DNA of 64,000 bases, taken from Lucifuga dentata. Lineage: Eukaryota; Chordata; Actinopteri; Ophidiiformes; Bythitidae. Location of the stretch: the NCBI GenBank assembly GCA_014773175.1, contig VXCM01002108.1, forward strand, positions 1 through 64,000, read 5' to 3'. Positions 37,814 to 50,952 of the stretch are shown piece after piece. A model generated the notes under the pieces. The model had not been told where the DNA came from, did no database searches, and saw only the letters and a program-made list of their open reading frames with translations. A program made the position numbers and the translations under genes. Position 1 is the first letter of the stretch; every line of letters starts with the position of its first letter.

Positions 37814-40482
37814 CTAAAAAAATCAGTGGGCACAAACATTACAATAATCAATGACAAATAAGAGAAAGGTCAAAAGAAAACATAATGCACATTTCACCTC
37901 AAAGATGACACTCAAGATGTTTCCTGAAGTTACTGGCATAAATCTTTAAAATAAAATCTTAAATCTTAAAATAAAAAAACGTTAAAATACAAAATACACT
38001 GAACATGGTCTCAGATGTGTTTATTTTTGTATGAGCCTCTCCAGCTTCTCCATGTTCCACAAAACTAGGATGCCATGGGGAGGAAAACCACAAATTACAA
38101 AACAGGACAAAAACCAGAAAACATTGCCTTGTAATGACAATCAGACCATAATATGATAATAAACTCCGCCAGTAAACAATAGTCTAAATAGAACAGGAAT
38201 AAATGGGTTAGATGAACACAAAAAAAGGACGTAAGTTACAGGAAAATCTAACTTATGAATATTCAGTTATCTCACAACTAAAGAGCTTTTTCTGACTTAT
38301 ATAAGACTTATATAAAGTAGGTTTTGTGCAATGACTCAAAGGAAACTTCTAATATGCACAGAAGATCCTCTCTGAATGACTTGTTTACTTGTTAGCTTGG
38401 TCTTCATCACATTATTTTCTGTAGCTCAGTGAATAATAATAACAGCATCTTAAATTTAGATTTCAATCATATTTTAGGTAAAAAAGAGAAACAATCTTGA
38501 TCACTGGGACTTGGAGAAAGTCTAATAAATGCATGTGATTGAAATAAGCGTTTCATAAACATCAGCAGATGGGAAAAGACTGTCTAAAGACAACACCAGA
38601 TGAAACATTCAGTCATGCGACACAGAGGAGGTACCCAGAGGGGCAGAGAGAGATGCTGGGAAAAAAAAACCCACAGAGTCAATCACATCATCTGGAACCC
38701 TGTCATTACGGATGTGTGTCTATGTGAATCTTTTTTTTTTTTTTTTTTNTTTTTTTTTTTTTTTTGTCTGTGTCTGTGGCATGTAATAAACGTTAAAGAA
38801 GGGAAACCCCTTATTTGGCCACATCAATGACCCCATCATGACACACATCTCTGCAATTAGGGCTAGTCATCTCATGTTCACACCCCAGTAAGTGAGAACA
38901 GCAGGAACATAGTGTGTGAGGAAACACGAATCAAGTCTAAAGGTTACGCACTACATTTTCCCTGAAGCCATGTTGGGTTGCTTACAGAAATTAATTGAAA
39001 TTAATACTTACAGTCTCAGGAGAAAGTTTAATTTCTTATTTATTCTGCTGCAATTACTATGGCTATTTCTGGTGCTAGTGATACTACTACTGTACTCACA
39101 TAATTGATGATGCAACAGACATGTTCTTTTCTATATTTCATAAATTATGTGTTGCAAAATTTGATACTTTCCATGCTACACAGCAAACTTCTTCATATTG
39201 GTTTACTGAAACTAGGTTGGAAATTGTACACATTAGTATCAAAACTGTTTTATTCACCCTGTGTCTCAGGTGATGGGCTTCATTTCTAAGGACATATACA
39301 GAAAGTATTTGTGATATTTACTTGGCCTGCTGACACCTACAACAATGACAGAGGCTGTTACGATGACAAGAGTACCAGATTTTATTTTTAACTTAAAATT
39401 GAAGCAGAAATGATAAAGCATCATATGGACACCCAAAGGCTTGAATTATTGTCGGAGCAAAAATCTACCAAACTACAGAACTGTTTGAGAGAATCACCTC
39501 CAATCTGAGTTCTGAAAAGCTATTTATCATCTAAACTGCTAAGTCTGATATTATGAAACTCTGATCTGCTTTGATCTTTACAGAGAGGTGCTGATTCATC
39601 AATAGCACTTATTACAAAGGCTGTTTTGTGTGAATGCGTTTGCACTTTGATCATCTTGCTTCGTGTCTCTTTCTCATTTTCTGTCATTTAAGCCAAATTC
39701 TATGCCTCTTACTACCCAGATAATATGCCTATGTAAAAACAAAACTTTAGTTTGCTATACATGTATATTTGGTTGCTATTTATTCAACTCATTACTTTTA
39801 CTGGTATGACACTGTGGATTTTCTGAAATGTCCTGAACTGGAGAGAGAAATTTTAAACATGATCTAAAACAAGCAAAAATAGAAGATAAGAAACAGTTGT
39901 GGTAGTGTTTCTATAGACAGACAGAAAAGACAGAGACAGAAAATAAGGAATGGGGGAAAAAAGTAAAAAAAAAAAAAAAAAAANAAAAAAAAAAAAAAAA
40001 AAGTACCAAAAATGAGATGCATCCTTATGGCAAATACATGAATGCTAGCCACGTTAGCACCGTCGCTACATAATTATGTAAATGAGGTGATGCGCAGCAT
40101 GGGCCAGGTGAGGCACAGGTACAATACTGAAGGTAAGCAAACGCAAACACTACTGTTTTTATAGCTGTATGAAGTTCTGTTTGATAAATTGGCGTAAACA
40201 TTATACATACAGTGAATATTATCTACGATATGTTTAATTAGCTAAACAAGCTACGTTTAAAAGTTAATATTACCTTAGCAGTTTCCCACTCCTATGCTAT
40301 GGTGAGTTTTTTTTTTTTTTTTTTTTGCTGGAATATTGAACACAGTAAAAAGAGAATATTCTGGAAAAGTATCCTTTTGGAGATTAAACAACAAACAAAA
40401 CAAACAGTTACCGTACTTGTTATCTATGTAGCTATGTTTTCTTAGCTAGCTAGCTAACGCAACCCTAACAGGTTTCTCAGCT

Positions 40483-40492
40483 CTGATTGGAC
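40483..40492 (-). promoter_or_regulatory. CCAAT (NF-Y) box, candidate m1ap promoter element
   Basis: Reads GTCCAATCAG on the m1ap strand, matching the NF-Y consensus with its flanks, about 2.7 kb before the first coding exon in a patch with little repeat sequence. Single-motif evidence only. Confidence 0.25.
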
Positions 40493-41154
40493 ACTGAAAA
40501 CCTGCACGAGAGCAGTATGTCACGTCTACCGCATGGTGGCGCCAAAGCTACGATTAAAGATTAAGAAGAATCACAATACAGCACTTACAATATCAACATA
40601 ATTTGCAGTATCTTTTCAATAATTGAATACTGCTAATTAAAAACATTTTTTTGTAAGAGCAGAAGAATTTTATTGCTGTATTTAGCTTCTGAAAACTTGT
40701 GAGTAAAACACGTTTCTAAAAAAAATAAATGTGATAAGCTGAGCAATTCAGTTTGAGCTATTAAAGGAATTTCATTAAATAATGCAGATTCAAGAAGCTT
40801 CTTGAAAGATATTTAAGATTCTTGAAACAAAGCCAAGAGGTTACTGAATTTTTGTTTCATATTTTAAGAAAAAGATTTTCATATTCTTTGCTGAACAACT
40901 TTTTGGAAGTATGAAGTTTATTTCAAAACTTTTTCTCATTTAACATGCTTGCTTAAAAAATAGTATAGTAAAATAGTGTTGAACCAAGTTATACTGAAAG
41001 AATGACTTGTGCATGTGCTTGTGCGTGTGTGTGTGTGTTAGTGATGAATGTGACCTCCCAAACCACGAAGGATATAAGAAAATGTAAAAAAGAACTGGAC
41101 GTGCATGAAATAAAATTTGAGATTTGTTTTTTCCTTTATGTCCTCTATAACCAG

Positions 41155-41156
<2 letters not shown>

Positions 41157-41200
<44 letters not shown>

Positions 41201-41278
41201 TGAAGGGGTTTTTAAAGGTGCTGTCACCTGTGTAAGAGGCTTGGTAAATGTTGGGCTGTGAAATAAGAGCTGATTGAC

Positions 41279-41323
<45 letters not shown>
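41157..41323. repeat. (TG)n and (TC)n microsatellites
   Basis: (TG)n at about 41157-41199 and (TC)n at 41286-41323, separated by about 85 bp of unique sequence. Confidence 0.93.
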
Positions 41324-41327
<4 letters not shown>

Positions 41328-42307
41328 ATTCTTTTACACTCTTTCTGTTTCCAACTCTTTCTCCAACACACACACATACAGTGCAGCATGTTACTTTGTC
41401 AGGGTGTATGAGATTAATGAGTAGAAATGTGAAATGTGCACATCTGCTCATGGGAGATAAGCGAGAGAGAGGGAGAGGGGAGAGAGAGAGAGAGACTTCT
41501 GCCAAGCCTACCTGGAAGATGGATTTCTGTCCAGTGAAAGTCCTGAAGACACAACCTGTGCCTATTGTGTGCGTGTGCGTGTGTGTATGTGGGCGTGCGT
41601 GTGTGACCAGATGATCAAGGCTTAATGTCATTGGTTGGGTGTTGCCTGAGAATATTTAGAGGAGCAACATTTCTCTTCTCTTCCCACTCTGAATCACTTA
41701 GTATTCTCCTTGTTTCCTCTTCCTCCACTTCCTTCATTAATCCTTCTCTGTTAAACCATAAACATCCCAAATCTTTCCTCCCACCTGCCTGTCAGTGTTA
41801 TAAACTCATATTTTCTCTCAAATATAATATGCTGTGCTCAGATTAGAGCTCAAATGCAGATTATACTCTGAGATGTGTCACTGAGGGGAATGTGATGTTT
41901 CACTTTATGTCGGCAAACTCATTTTCACTTACATTTAGAAAAGAAATACAAAGAAAAACATACATGTGTGTTGTATATAGGACACATATTATTAGGTCAG
42001 TAGGAGCTTTGTACAGTAAAGTAATCTGCTGTGTCTTGATCTGAAGGATTTGGAGGAGTTCGTCTGGTAGTTTTTGAGACTTATGTTGCAAACTAGTTGT
42101 TTTTTTTTGTTTTTTTTTCTAGTGTGGATCTTGCACCATTTTGACATTTAAGTCATTTAGTTTTTCTTCTCAGTGCGATTGAGGTATAATCAGTGTTAAG
42201 TTGGTTGTCTTAAGTTTTTCGCTGCCTTTAGAAGTTTTAATTTAATGCTCTAAGATGAACAGGAGCATGAAATTAAAAAATCCCTTCAGTACATCTTAGC
42301 CTGTGAA

Positions 42308-42394
42308 ACACGTTGGATGGGAGCAGCAGCTGCTCCCATCCAACGTGTCTAGAACCAGTCAACTCAGCAACTGCTGAGTTGACTGGTTCTAGAC
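42308..42394. repeat. two back-to-back near-perfect hairpins
   Basis: ACACGTTGGATGGGAGCAG (42308-42326) pairs perfectly with 42330-42348 across a 3 nt loop. GTCTAGAACCAGTCAACTC... (42347-42369, 23 nt) pairs perfectly with 42372-42394 across a 2 nt loop. The two stems overlap by two bases. No TIR element or known RNA is recognised. Confidence 0.85.
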
Positions 42395-43830
42395 CTCTGA
42401 GGAGGTGGACACAGTGAAAAATAAAAACATTCAACCAAAGTTAATCTCGCTTGAAATGTGTTTTGACTCAGCAGTGTGAGTATGCACAAACCACAGTGTT
42501 TTTCCACACGAGACCCATTTAAGTGGAAATCCAGTCCTATTGGTACATAAGATCTGTTTGGGTCTTAGAGTGATGATGAGTATTATGGGAATTGTTGCTG
42601 TGTGTCTTCGGCTTAGTGATGCCGGGTATTAGTACTTTGTACTAATCTGGATGGGAAAACGACTTCAGAGGAAGCTTTCAGGCCAAGTGACAGAATAGAA
42701 TAGAATAGAATCGAGCTCACGCTGCTGTTGTTGCTCTGGGTGCCTTGATTGGTTGATCCGGTTTGGATGATGTTTCCCATGCAGTGTGATGATCCATTTC
42801 TCTCCTTAACCTGAGTTCATGTCACCATGTTTGTCCTTTAATATATATTTCCATGATGGCTACTAAGCGGTGCTGTAATGTTTGCACATTTTTTAGAGAT
42901 TTATAGAGCTGCACGACCTTCAGAGTGATGACATCAGCAGCAGGCGCCGTAAAGAGGTCAGAGAGCGGAAAGCCCAGACAGTCAGAACCCTCCCACCAGA
43001 AATCCTTCAATGAGTTGCGATGGTGGTTAAGTGCATCTATTTCTTTCTNTCAGAACCCTCCCACCAGAAATCCTTCAATGAGTTGCGATGGTGGTTAAGT
43101 GCATCTATTTCTTTCTCTTTCTTTCTTTCTTTCTTTCTTTCTTCTAACAGGGCATTTTACTCTTTACTTAGCACTCCCCTCCTTGCGTATTCGCTGTAAA
43201 CCTGATACCATTCTATCTTCTGCTGAATGTAACTTCCCGTTACATATCTACTGATAATCTAGTTCATTATAGAACGCCTGGGGACATTTTCCTCTCTCTT
43301 CTGACATGATGGAAGAGAAGAGGTGGATGGTGATGTAAGTTTTGATGGCACATCCTTTTATTTGCTCAAATGTTTCACAGGTAACGTCTCCCAGCATTTA
43401 GATGGGCTCTCCTCCTCATGCGCCACGTCTCCCCAACAGCCGCTGTGTTTAAAAAAGCTTCTTCCTGGAAACAATCTGCTTCCTCTGACAAAAGTTTCAT
43501 GTTTCTTCTAAGTTTTGATGCCATGTGAGACAAACACTAGAAGCTCCTGCTGATCATGCGACTAAGTCAGTCTTCCTAATGTACCGCATGAACTGGCCTG
43601 AATGACTGACTTCCTATTAATGTTGATAACTTCTCTTTGACTGAACAACATCGTGACTGTATAACATCATGCTGTGGTCAGTTCATCTCCTGGCAGTCTT
43701 ATGATTTGACATTTTTATTATTGCCTTAGCTTATGACTTGTTATGTTGTCATTGCTGATGAATCCACTTTCTTAAGATGTGATGTCCTTTTAGCTTAGAA
43801 ACACCACATTTTTTTGGCAGTTAGTAAGCA

Positions 43831-43863
43831 TGGTATTTAGAATTTTAAAAATTCTAAATACCA
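43831..43863. repeat. 33 bp perfect palindrome
   Basis: TGGTATTTAGAATTTT and its exact reverse complement are separated by one A. Confidence 0.85.
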
Positions 43864-45357
43864 TTTTTTAAAAATTTAAACAGGAGCCATGCACAAAAAA
43901 AAAACAAAAAAACCAAAAAAAAAAAAANAAAAAAAAAAACCAAAAAACCAAAAAAAAAACATTAATTTCAAATTGAGATGAGATGCTTTATGCCAGATGT
44001 AGCTAACAGCTAATTCCCATCTGCAGTCCCTGGGCAGGTAAACGTCAAACAAACTACCATAATACACAGACATAATAAACTTCAGTACACTAGTACACAC
44101 ACACAATTACTTTACACAACTGCAAGTTTCAAAACAGAATAAAATGTCATTCATAATCAAAGGTTATAATAATCAGTAATCATAATCATAATCAATGTTG
44201 ACATGCCTGGTTGCTAAGAATCCATTTTTTTGCACCATGTGATAAAGAATAAAAATCTGTGCAAGTTTTCAACTCTGCTGGAAGCTTATTCCAATGTTTA
44301 ATGGCCTTAAATGAGAAAGCAGATTGTGCCAAAGTGGAACGTCATATCGGGATGCTTAGATCAGAGCTTAAAGCAGACTGAGAGGCTCTGCTCATTTGCT
44401 CAGAGCAGAGCTGGAGAAAGCTGTTCAATGGCAGAGGAGCAGCATTATGAATTATCTTAAGTCTAATCATAAAGGATTTAAGTGGGCTAAAAGTGAACTT
44501 TTTTTTTTTTAAGCTGTGTAGGTTACACATAATTGTTGTTTTGATCATATTTACTTGCATTTATGTCTGATTAGATATGGCTGAGATCTGATCACAATGC
44601 AAACGTGCATTTAAACATTCTGTTAACATGCGTTTTTCCATATCTGGATACAAATCGCATTTTAATACAAGGTATAAATGGGCCTATATCTACCTCACGT
44701 CCTCCTCCTCCTCAGACCAGATGCTGAATTTGCATGGCACACCTGCTCCTTTATCAACAGCTGTTACCATGGTGACTGATCTAGTTTAGAACTTAAAAAT
44801 GGTTTGAGCTCACAACACTAACTTTCAGCATGAGGAAAATTGGGTGTTAATGTGGCAGCTGCATATGTTGTTGACTTAGATGTATTAATATTCCATTTCT
44901 CAGAGAAGAGTGGATGGACAATGTGGTGTTGAGACATCAGGAAACGACTGACCTCACGTCCTCTGTCTGCTGAGGGACAGTATAGACAGTATAGCTGCAT
45001 ACAATTACAGTTTATGGTGTCATCGCATCTGCTGATGTGTCACGTCTCTCAAACAATCCACAACAATCCACTCTGTTGTTGCTTTGTTCTTCTGTGTCAC
45101 ATTCAGAAAAAGAACCAAGTTTTCTCCATGATTCTCAAACGGTATTAAATTTATCGATAATTAACACATACGAGGCAAACAGTTCATTTTTAAGTGTGTT
45201 TTATGAACAACTTGTCTGACATGCAAATGAGGAAATGACAGTGATTCAAACAATAAAAAAAAATCTTGGAACAGACTTTTATGAATGAGGGAAGATGACT
45301 GTGATATGTTAAAAATGCCTTTGTGTTTTATGAATTACCCTCCTGATGACTATACTA

Positions 45358-45956
45358 CAGAGCCCCTTAGGGGTTATGTGTGAAAAAAAAAAGTGGGTAA
45401 AAAATGAGTTGGAGGTGAGAAAAANTTAAAAAAAAAAAAAAAACTAATTTTTTTCTTTGTTTCTTTTTTCCTCGTTTTTTTCTCCTTTTTTCTCCGGGTT
45501 TTTTTTCACTTTCTGTTTTGCTACTGTTTGAGGAACGACTTCCGATTAGCTAAATGCTAATGCTAGCTAGCAGCTAACGTGTCTGTGACTGTACCCATTA
45601 AATGTTCCGATGAAAAAACAAGTCAGTGAATAAAGTCACTAAGTCACTACCACTTTTGACAATGTTCTAGTGTTTGGCAGCTCCAACAGTGTATTTTTGT
45701 GCATTTTAATGGTTAATTCTTTTACCAGAGTTTACTTAACTCAAAGAGTAGCAAAACAGCTCTGCTGCATGCTATGTAGCTTTTGACCTAGTTTTAGTAC
45801 GTTTCAGAAGAGAGAAAAAAAAAACCCTAAAAAAACAAGGGAAAAAAAAGAGAAAAAGTTTTTTTTTTTTTTTAAATCTCCAACTGNTTTTTTTTTTTTT
45901 TTTAACCCTTGTACCCACTTTATTTTTTTTTCACACATGACCCCTAAGGGGCTCTG
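45358..45956. mobile_element. MITE with CAGAGCCCCTTAGGGGT inverted ends (hAT-like)
   Basis: CAGAGCCCCTTAGGGGTTAT at the left is mirrored by ATGACCCCTAAGGGGCTCTG at the right, and homology continues inward through TGTGTGAAAAAAAA and GTGGGTA. ACTATA occurs just outside both ends, a possible target duplication. CAG...CTG termini resemble hAT elements, but the family is not certain. Ns at 45425 and 45887 show that the A/T-rich stems were hard to assemble. Confidence 0.75.
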
Positions 45957-45996
45957 TACTATAGGAAAGTATAATCAGCTCGTATTATTTCATTCT

Positions 45997-46175
45997 TTAA
46001 GTTTGATCAGACAAATGACTGCCGATGTCATTGTCCTTTTTCTTTCTCCTCTTCCTCGTGTGCAGAGGTGATGTTGACACCAGAGCTGAGTACTTCGTGG
46101 CAACGATGTCACCGCTCTCCGTCGGTGTTTCTGTCAGCTCAGTGTCTTCCTCAGGGCTGAATAATGATTCTGTCA
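45997..46175 (-). other. candidate last coding exon of an unidentified gene
   Basis: After an AG (CACGTCAG) the minus strand is open for about 58 codons: TESLFSPEEDTELTETPTES, GDIVATKYSALVSTSPLHTR, then basic KRRKKKD and a TAA stop. Acidic-then-basic composition resembles a cytoplasmic tail, but I recognise no family and have only weak splice evidence (TG-rich tract). May be chance. Confidence 0.2.
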
Positions 46176-46672
46176 CTGACGTGTGTATGTGTTTGTGTGT
46201 GTGTGTGCACGGATGGTTGGACATTAGCTTTCAGTGGGGGTGCTTGTTAACATATTCATGAGTCTTGTTTCTCCTGTTGATTGCAGCTGGAAGATTGATG
46301 TCAGCGTGCATGTATGTGTTTGTGTATTACTGGTGGTAACTCTATGCCAAGAAATATTATTTCTCCAAACTCTGCATCTTCAATTCCCAGCTTTTACAGT
46401 ATTGGAAAGCAGATATGTTCTCCCATGTGCAGAAGAGATTTTCAGATACATATGGATTATAAAAATATCTGCGCTGCTCAGTGTTTTAGCCTGATGTTAA
46501 AGGATGCTGACACAGTTATCCTACTATACAGTAGAAAAAATAATCTTTTCATCAGATCCTTTATCATCATGGCTTTTAAAAACAGAAACACAACACGGAT
46601 GAGTGGCTGCTAACTTTAGAGGAACCTGGAACAGCTAATTGGAGAAAAAAAAGAAAAAGAAACTACAGCTAC

Positions 46673-46767
46673 CTTTGCAAATATTTTTCCAAGGAGATCT
46701 TCACAGAAGAGACAGTGGTGAATGACAAGCGCAGGGCCTATTAAACTCGCTGGCAGGATGAAGACAG
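46673..46767 (-). other. candidate exon, hydrophobic
   Basis: 95 nt between a good acceptor (TTTAATTATGCAG) and a good donor (GCAAAG|GTAGCT). Only one frame is open, encoding VFILPASLIGPALVIHHCLF then CEDLLGKIFAK. Entry phase 1 matches the exit phase of the candidate at 52450-52662. No family recognised. Confidence 0.22.
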
Positions 46768-48594
46768 CTGCATAATTAAAGAAATACAGTTCTGAAGTAT
46801 CACTCAGGCTAAGAAAACTTGGCATATTTTAATGAATCAAAAAAAAAAAATACAGAAAGACTTTTGTACAGATGTTTGCAAATATGTAGTTATAAAGTTA
46901 AGGGAAAGGAAAAACTGACAAGCCGTCATGGTATATGCAACATGCGATGACTGCTTTCTAGATGTGCTTTAAAGATTGAAATTGGAATTTGTGGGAGTCT
47001 TTCTGCTGCTCAGAGATTAGGAACGAGAATTCTAAATGTCAAAGTGATCCTTTAACCTGCCTCCAGTCCCTTTATGTAACCTTTCTAAATGTACTTGAAT
47101 TTTTCATGGTTATGTTGTGTTTTCAGGCAAAGTACCACATTTTCTCTCCTCTTTCTTCTACCCACCTGCCTGAGTCCTTTCCAGGAAATATTATATATAA
47201 AATATTTAAAATATTACTGCTACAAATGTCCTAATTTTCAAATTTAAGCCACCTATGCTATTTGTCATGTTACAGATACAAACATTGATTCATCTTTAAA
47301 TAACTGTAGAATAGGATTGAAAGCCATTAGCAGTGATTAAAGACAGAAACAGGCAAAATATAGTTAAAACAAGAAAAAACAAACACAATCCTGCACTTTA
47401 ATCTGTGTGTATTTATCTTACAGGTTAATTCACATTCTAATAGCTTGAAATAAGTCTTTTAAAATAAATGTGTGTATTTTATGATCTTAGGAAACTGTTA
47501 AAGGTTAAATCTTCCATTTAAAGGACTATTTGGATGCCCCTTTGTCCTCCCTCCCTTCTCCTCCCCTCCACCTCTCCTCTTGTCTTTCCACTGATATTTT
47601 TTCCATCTTCCTCTCTCTCTCTCCATCTCTTCATACCCCGCTGCCATACTGCATTTAGGTATTTATCTCTTATCCATAGGGACTTAACAGTAAGTGAGCA
47701 TATGGGGTTTAAGTGCTCTTCAGCAGGATTGTTACACAAAATTCCAATCCTCCTTTTCTGCCTTGATCCTTACAATCGGCCCAAATTCTCCCTTTTCCAC
47801 TCCCATCCTCTGCTCCTTCCCTCTAAAGTGCTCTTCTGAATCAAGGTGCTTTGACGATTGCTCTGGAATGACAGTTTTCCACCCTAATCCTCAGACCTGT
47901 TGTCATGGAAATTGGGCTCTCCAAATGCCACTGTTCGGAACCCCTCACATGAAACATGAATGATGAATTTGAGTTTTTTTGTGTGTCCGTGTGTGTGTGG
48001 AGGGGCCAAGAAGCGGATTTCAGCTGTTAATCACTCGTTCTGTCATTCCATCAAAAGAGGAAAAAGGAAATGAGGGGAAAAAAGGATGAAGTTGAATAGA
48101 GAAGGAAGGTAGAAAATCTGCTCGGTGGTTATTTTCTGAATGCAGGATTTCTTTCAGTGCTTCCACTGAAAGGGTAGTGGGTTTTGCCTAATTGCTTTGG
48201 GCTAAAAACTGCTCATTCTTCAAAGAAAAACTAGGCTGAAGAATTATCGTCTTAAAATAGAACTGAACGCTCTGTTCTCTTTGGGTACTGATGTGAACTG
48301 GACAGTTTTGATAACTTGTGTACAACTAGGAGTGTGAATGAGGAGAGACAGTGATTCTTTTTAGATTCTTCACTTACTTTGTACACTACGATTAATTCAT
48401 TCCATCTTTGATCATATTCTGTTTTACTTTTCAGAAAAACCCAGCAAGATATGCGACATACCTGCACAAACACTGCCAAAAAACCCTGACCAGAACCAGG
48501 ATACTGGTGTAGATGTAAGTCTACTTATTCACGGAAATAAAGAAAACTGATTAGAATGAGACGCACAGCGACAGCGATTGTGCAGCAGAATGAA

Positions 48595-48602
48595 CATAGT
48601 GT

Positions 48603-48641
<39 letters not shown>

Positions 48642-48664
48642 TTTGTGTTTATTANACATAGTGT

Positions 48665-48703
<39 letters not shown>

Positions 48704-48716
48704 TTTGTGTTTATTA
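48595..48716. repeat. (TG)n microsatellite duplicated across an N
   Basis: The block ACATAGTGTGTGTATGTG ... TTTATTA appears twice around the N at 48655; most likely one locus. Confidence 0.85.
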
Positions 48717-50952
48717 ATATAAGAGTGTTCGTCTGGCCCTTGATTAACAGCAGGTAGAGTTCATCATAATGGACTACATTATAACGTAGTCTCTCCACTG
48801 CTAATCAAGCGCTGAGAGGTTCAATAGGTCTGTTGCCATAGAAACCAAACATGAACATAGGAGCAGACCACTTGATTGGACAAGCGGTTGTTGCAGTCAT
48901 TAATGAATAACTAATGGGACACTTTGTCTTAATTAGAAGAACACAGAAATTGATGTGTGTATTTCTGCATATACAAGCAATTTTCCAATCAGGATAATTT
49001 AGACGTTTGTGTCTTAATAGATTAAATCTGACATGCTGTCTCTGTTCTATGTGACCTGACTCGATTGCATCCTTATATGAGAACATATACTGTATGTAAA
49101 TAGATAAAGTATTTTTGAATGAGCAGGTTATTGTTTCACTCAATGCTCCTTTGTTGAATTGAAGGCTGCAGTTACACTCAGCAGGACTCACGAATGTCAC
49201 GTGGACACGTTTCCTTCCTTGAAAGTGATATTTCACTTTAGTAGCAGGTCTTTTTCATTTAAAACAAACAGACCAATGAAAGCCCACATGTGAGAAACTC
49301 ATTTTGGGCTCTTTGGGGACCAGTAGTTCGTCACCAAGTCAAAAAATCAAAGTGCTCTCAAAACAGCGCTCGTATATCGTTCCACCTTTCCAAAAATGAC
49401 AGTTTGAGACATTTTATCTTCCTAAGTATTTGTTTCTGTGTTTGTTTTTTCTTTCTTTCCCCTCTTGCTCTCTGCCTCTCTTTCTCAATGATTCATGTTA
49501 TCTTCAGTGAACTCTGATCTTCCTCGTGCGGTTCAAATATTGACACAGCAGTTTATCACATCTCCCCTCATATGATGATGTTGTTTTTTTTATATCTGCA
49601 GCACTGGGAGCAAGAGAAAACAGAAAATTCACATCACTTTTCCACAGCCCCTCTGTTCTCCCTTACTTAACTAACGACATGTGTTCTGCTTCAAGGCATT
49701 TCCCCATGATTATGTGTTTGTTTGTTTGTTCACAAGAGCCAGAGAGCATACGTCATATCTGAGGCTGAGTGTGACTTTGGGGTAAAATCATACAGTTGGT
49801 TTATGCAGCCTAGTGAAACTGCACACACATGACTTAAAAACACATGCAACAAAAAGCTCCATCTTTCTCTCCTGGGCTACCTCCTGTTTCCTCTCCATCC
49901 ATCCATAAACCTCTTCTCATTATGACGCGCTGTATCCTGTCTGTCAGCAGTTTCCTTTATCCATATTGTAGATGGAAGTAAGTGTTTATTTGGCAAGACC
50001 TCAAATTATTAAAAATCAACTTTTAACTCATGACAGCTTCATTGATACACCATTTGTAACATCATTTTGAGCATCTTACTTTGATCAGTATATATCAATC
50101 TATGATCTGAAGGTCATAGGTCAAGATCGTGGAGCTATCATGATATCTGCTAACACTGGGCAAGAGAAAGCAACTAAGAATGTTATTTGCTAAATGTTTT
50201 GATAAAAATTAATCAGTCATATGATCCATTGGATTATTTCAGAGTCAGGTTTATTTTATTGGCTAAGAACATTTTATTTGCAAGGTTTGTCTTGGTGGTG
50301 TTGGTGAAAAGGCAGAAGAACAACTCACATGTTCCAGTACAGTTTGCATATCACACTACATATTTAGCTTTTGATTGCAGTATGATAACAGTATAGATCC
50401 ATTTGAAAAGTTCAGTGTGGGGAAAAATAACAATCATATTGGTTTCAGTTGCACCTCAAACTACAGAGAACATTAAGATAAATGGATAAGCGTTCATTCA
50501 CTAGATATTCTAACATAATTTCATCTAGGTTAAGCTGCATTGTTTTGTCTAGCTACACAATACAATGCATCAAACATGTTAAACACCATGTTATCCTTCT
50601 CTGCAACTGCTGTGTTGTGCCTTTAAATAACATGTTATTGATTTAGAATAAATTAAAACTGTATTCTATAGGTGCTCTTTTTCCAAACATGCTCTGGATT
50701 TCAGTCGTGTCCTACGTTTTGTAGCTGAGCGTACATGGTACATATTTACAGGCAAACCATGTCAACTCCACTACAAAAAAATTGTCAGGCATCACAAAAA
50801 TCCTCGACTTGTTTCTTTTGCAGCCGTTACGACCTATTCATGGGTGCTAGTGACAATTTTGGGACCTGCATGTAGTGCAGATTTGTTGAGTTGCACCCTA
50901 TATGAATAGTTCTTGACTTTGTTAAGAATGCGTGGCACAGAATGAGGAAGCA

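Larger units (their letters stand above)
37814..42300. other. upstream flank of m1ap, no coding region recognised
   Basis: Holds N-gapped poly-T/poly-A (38749, 39984), a T-run at 40309-40326, (TG)n at about 41157-41199 and (TC)n at 41286-41323. The 5' UTR exon and promoter of m1ap should lie here or further out. A CCAAT-like site at 40483-40492 is the only hint. Confidence 0.5.
46180..50937. other. non-coding interval, no gene recognised
   Basis: Apart from the candidate exon at 46673-46767 and the duplicated TG array at 48.6 kb it holds no repeat with clear ends. A 71 bp imperfect inverted repeat (CTTGATTAACAGCAG at 48739, CTGCTAATCAAG at 48798) begins a patch with several TAATTA-like homeodomain cores. 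Confidence 0.5.

Noticed and set aside
42601..42670. 5S rRNA-like string (TTAGTACTT ... GGATGGGAAAACGAC)
   Set aside because: Only two short blocks resemble 5S rRNA and they are interrupted; A box and stem I are missing. Not called as a gene or 5S-derived SINE.
42982..43116. Apparent tandem duplication next to (TTTC)n
   Set aside because: Identical copies around N 43049; technical.
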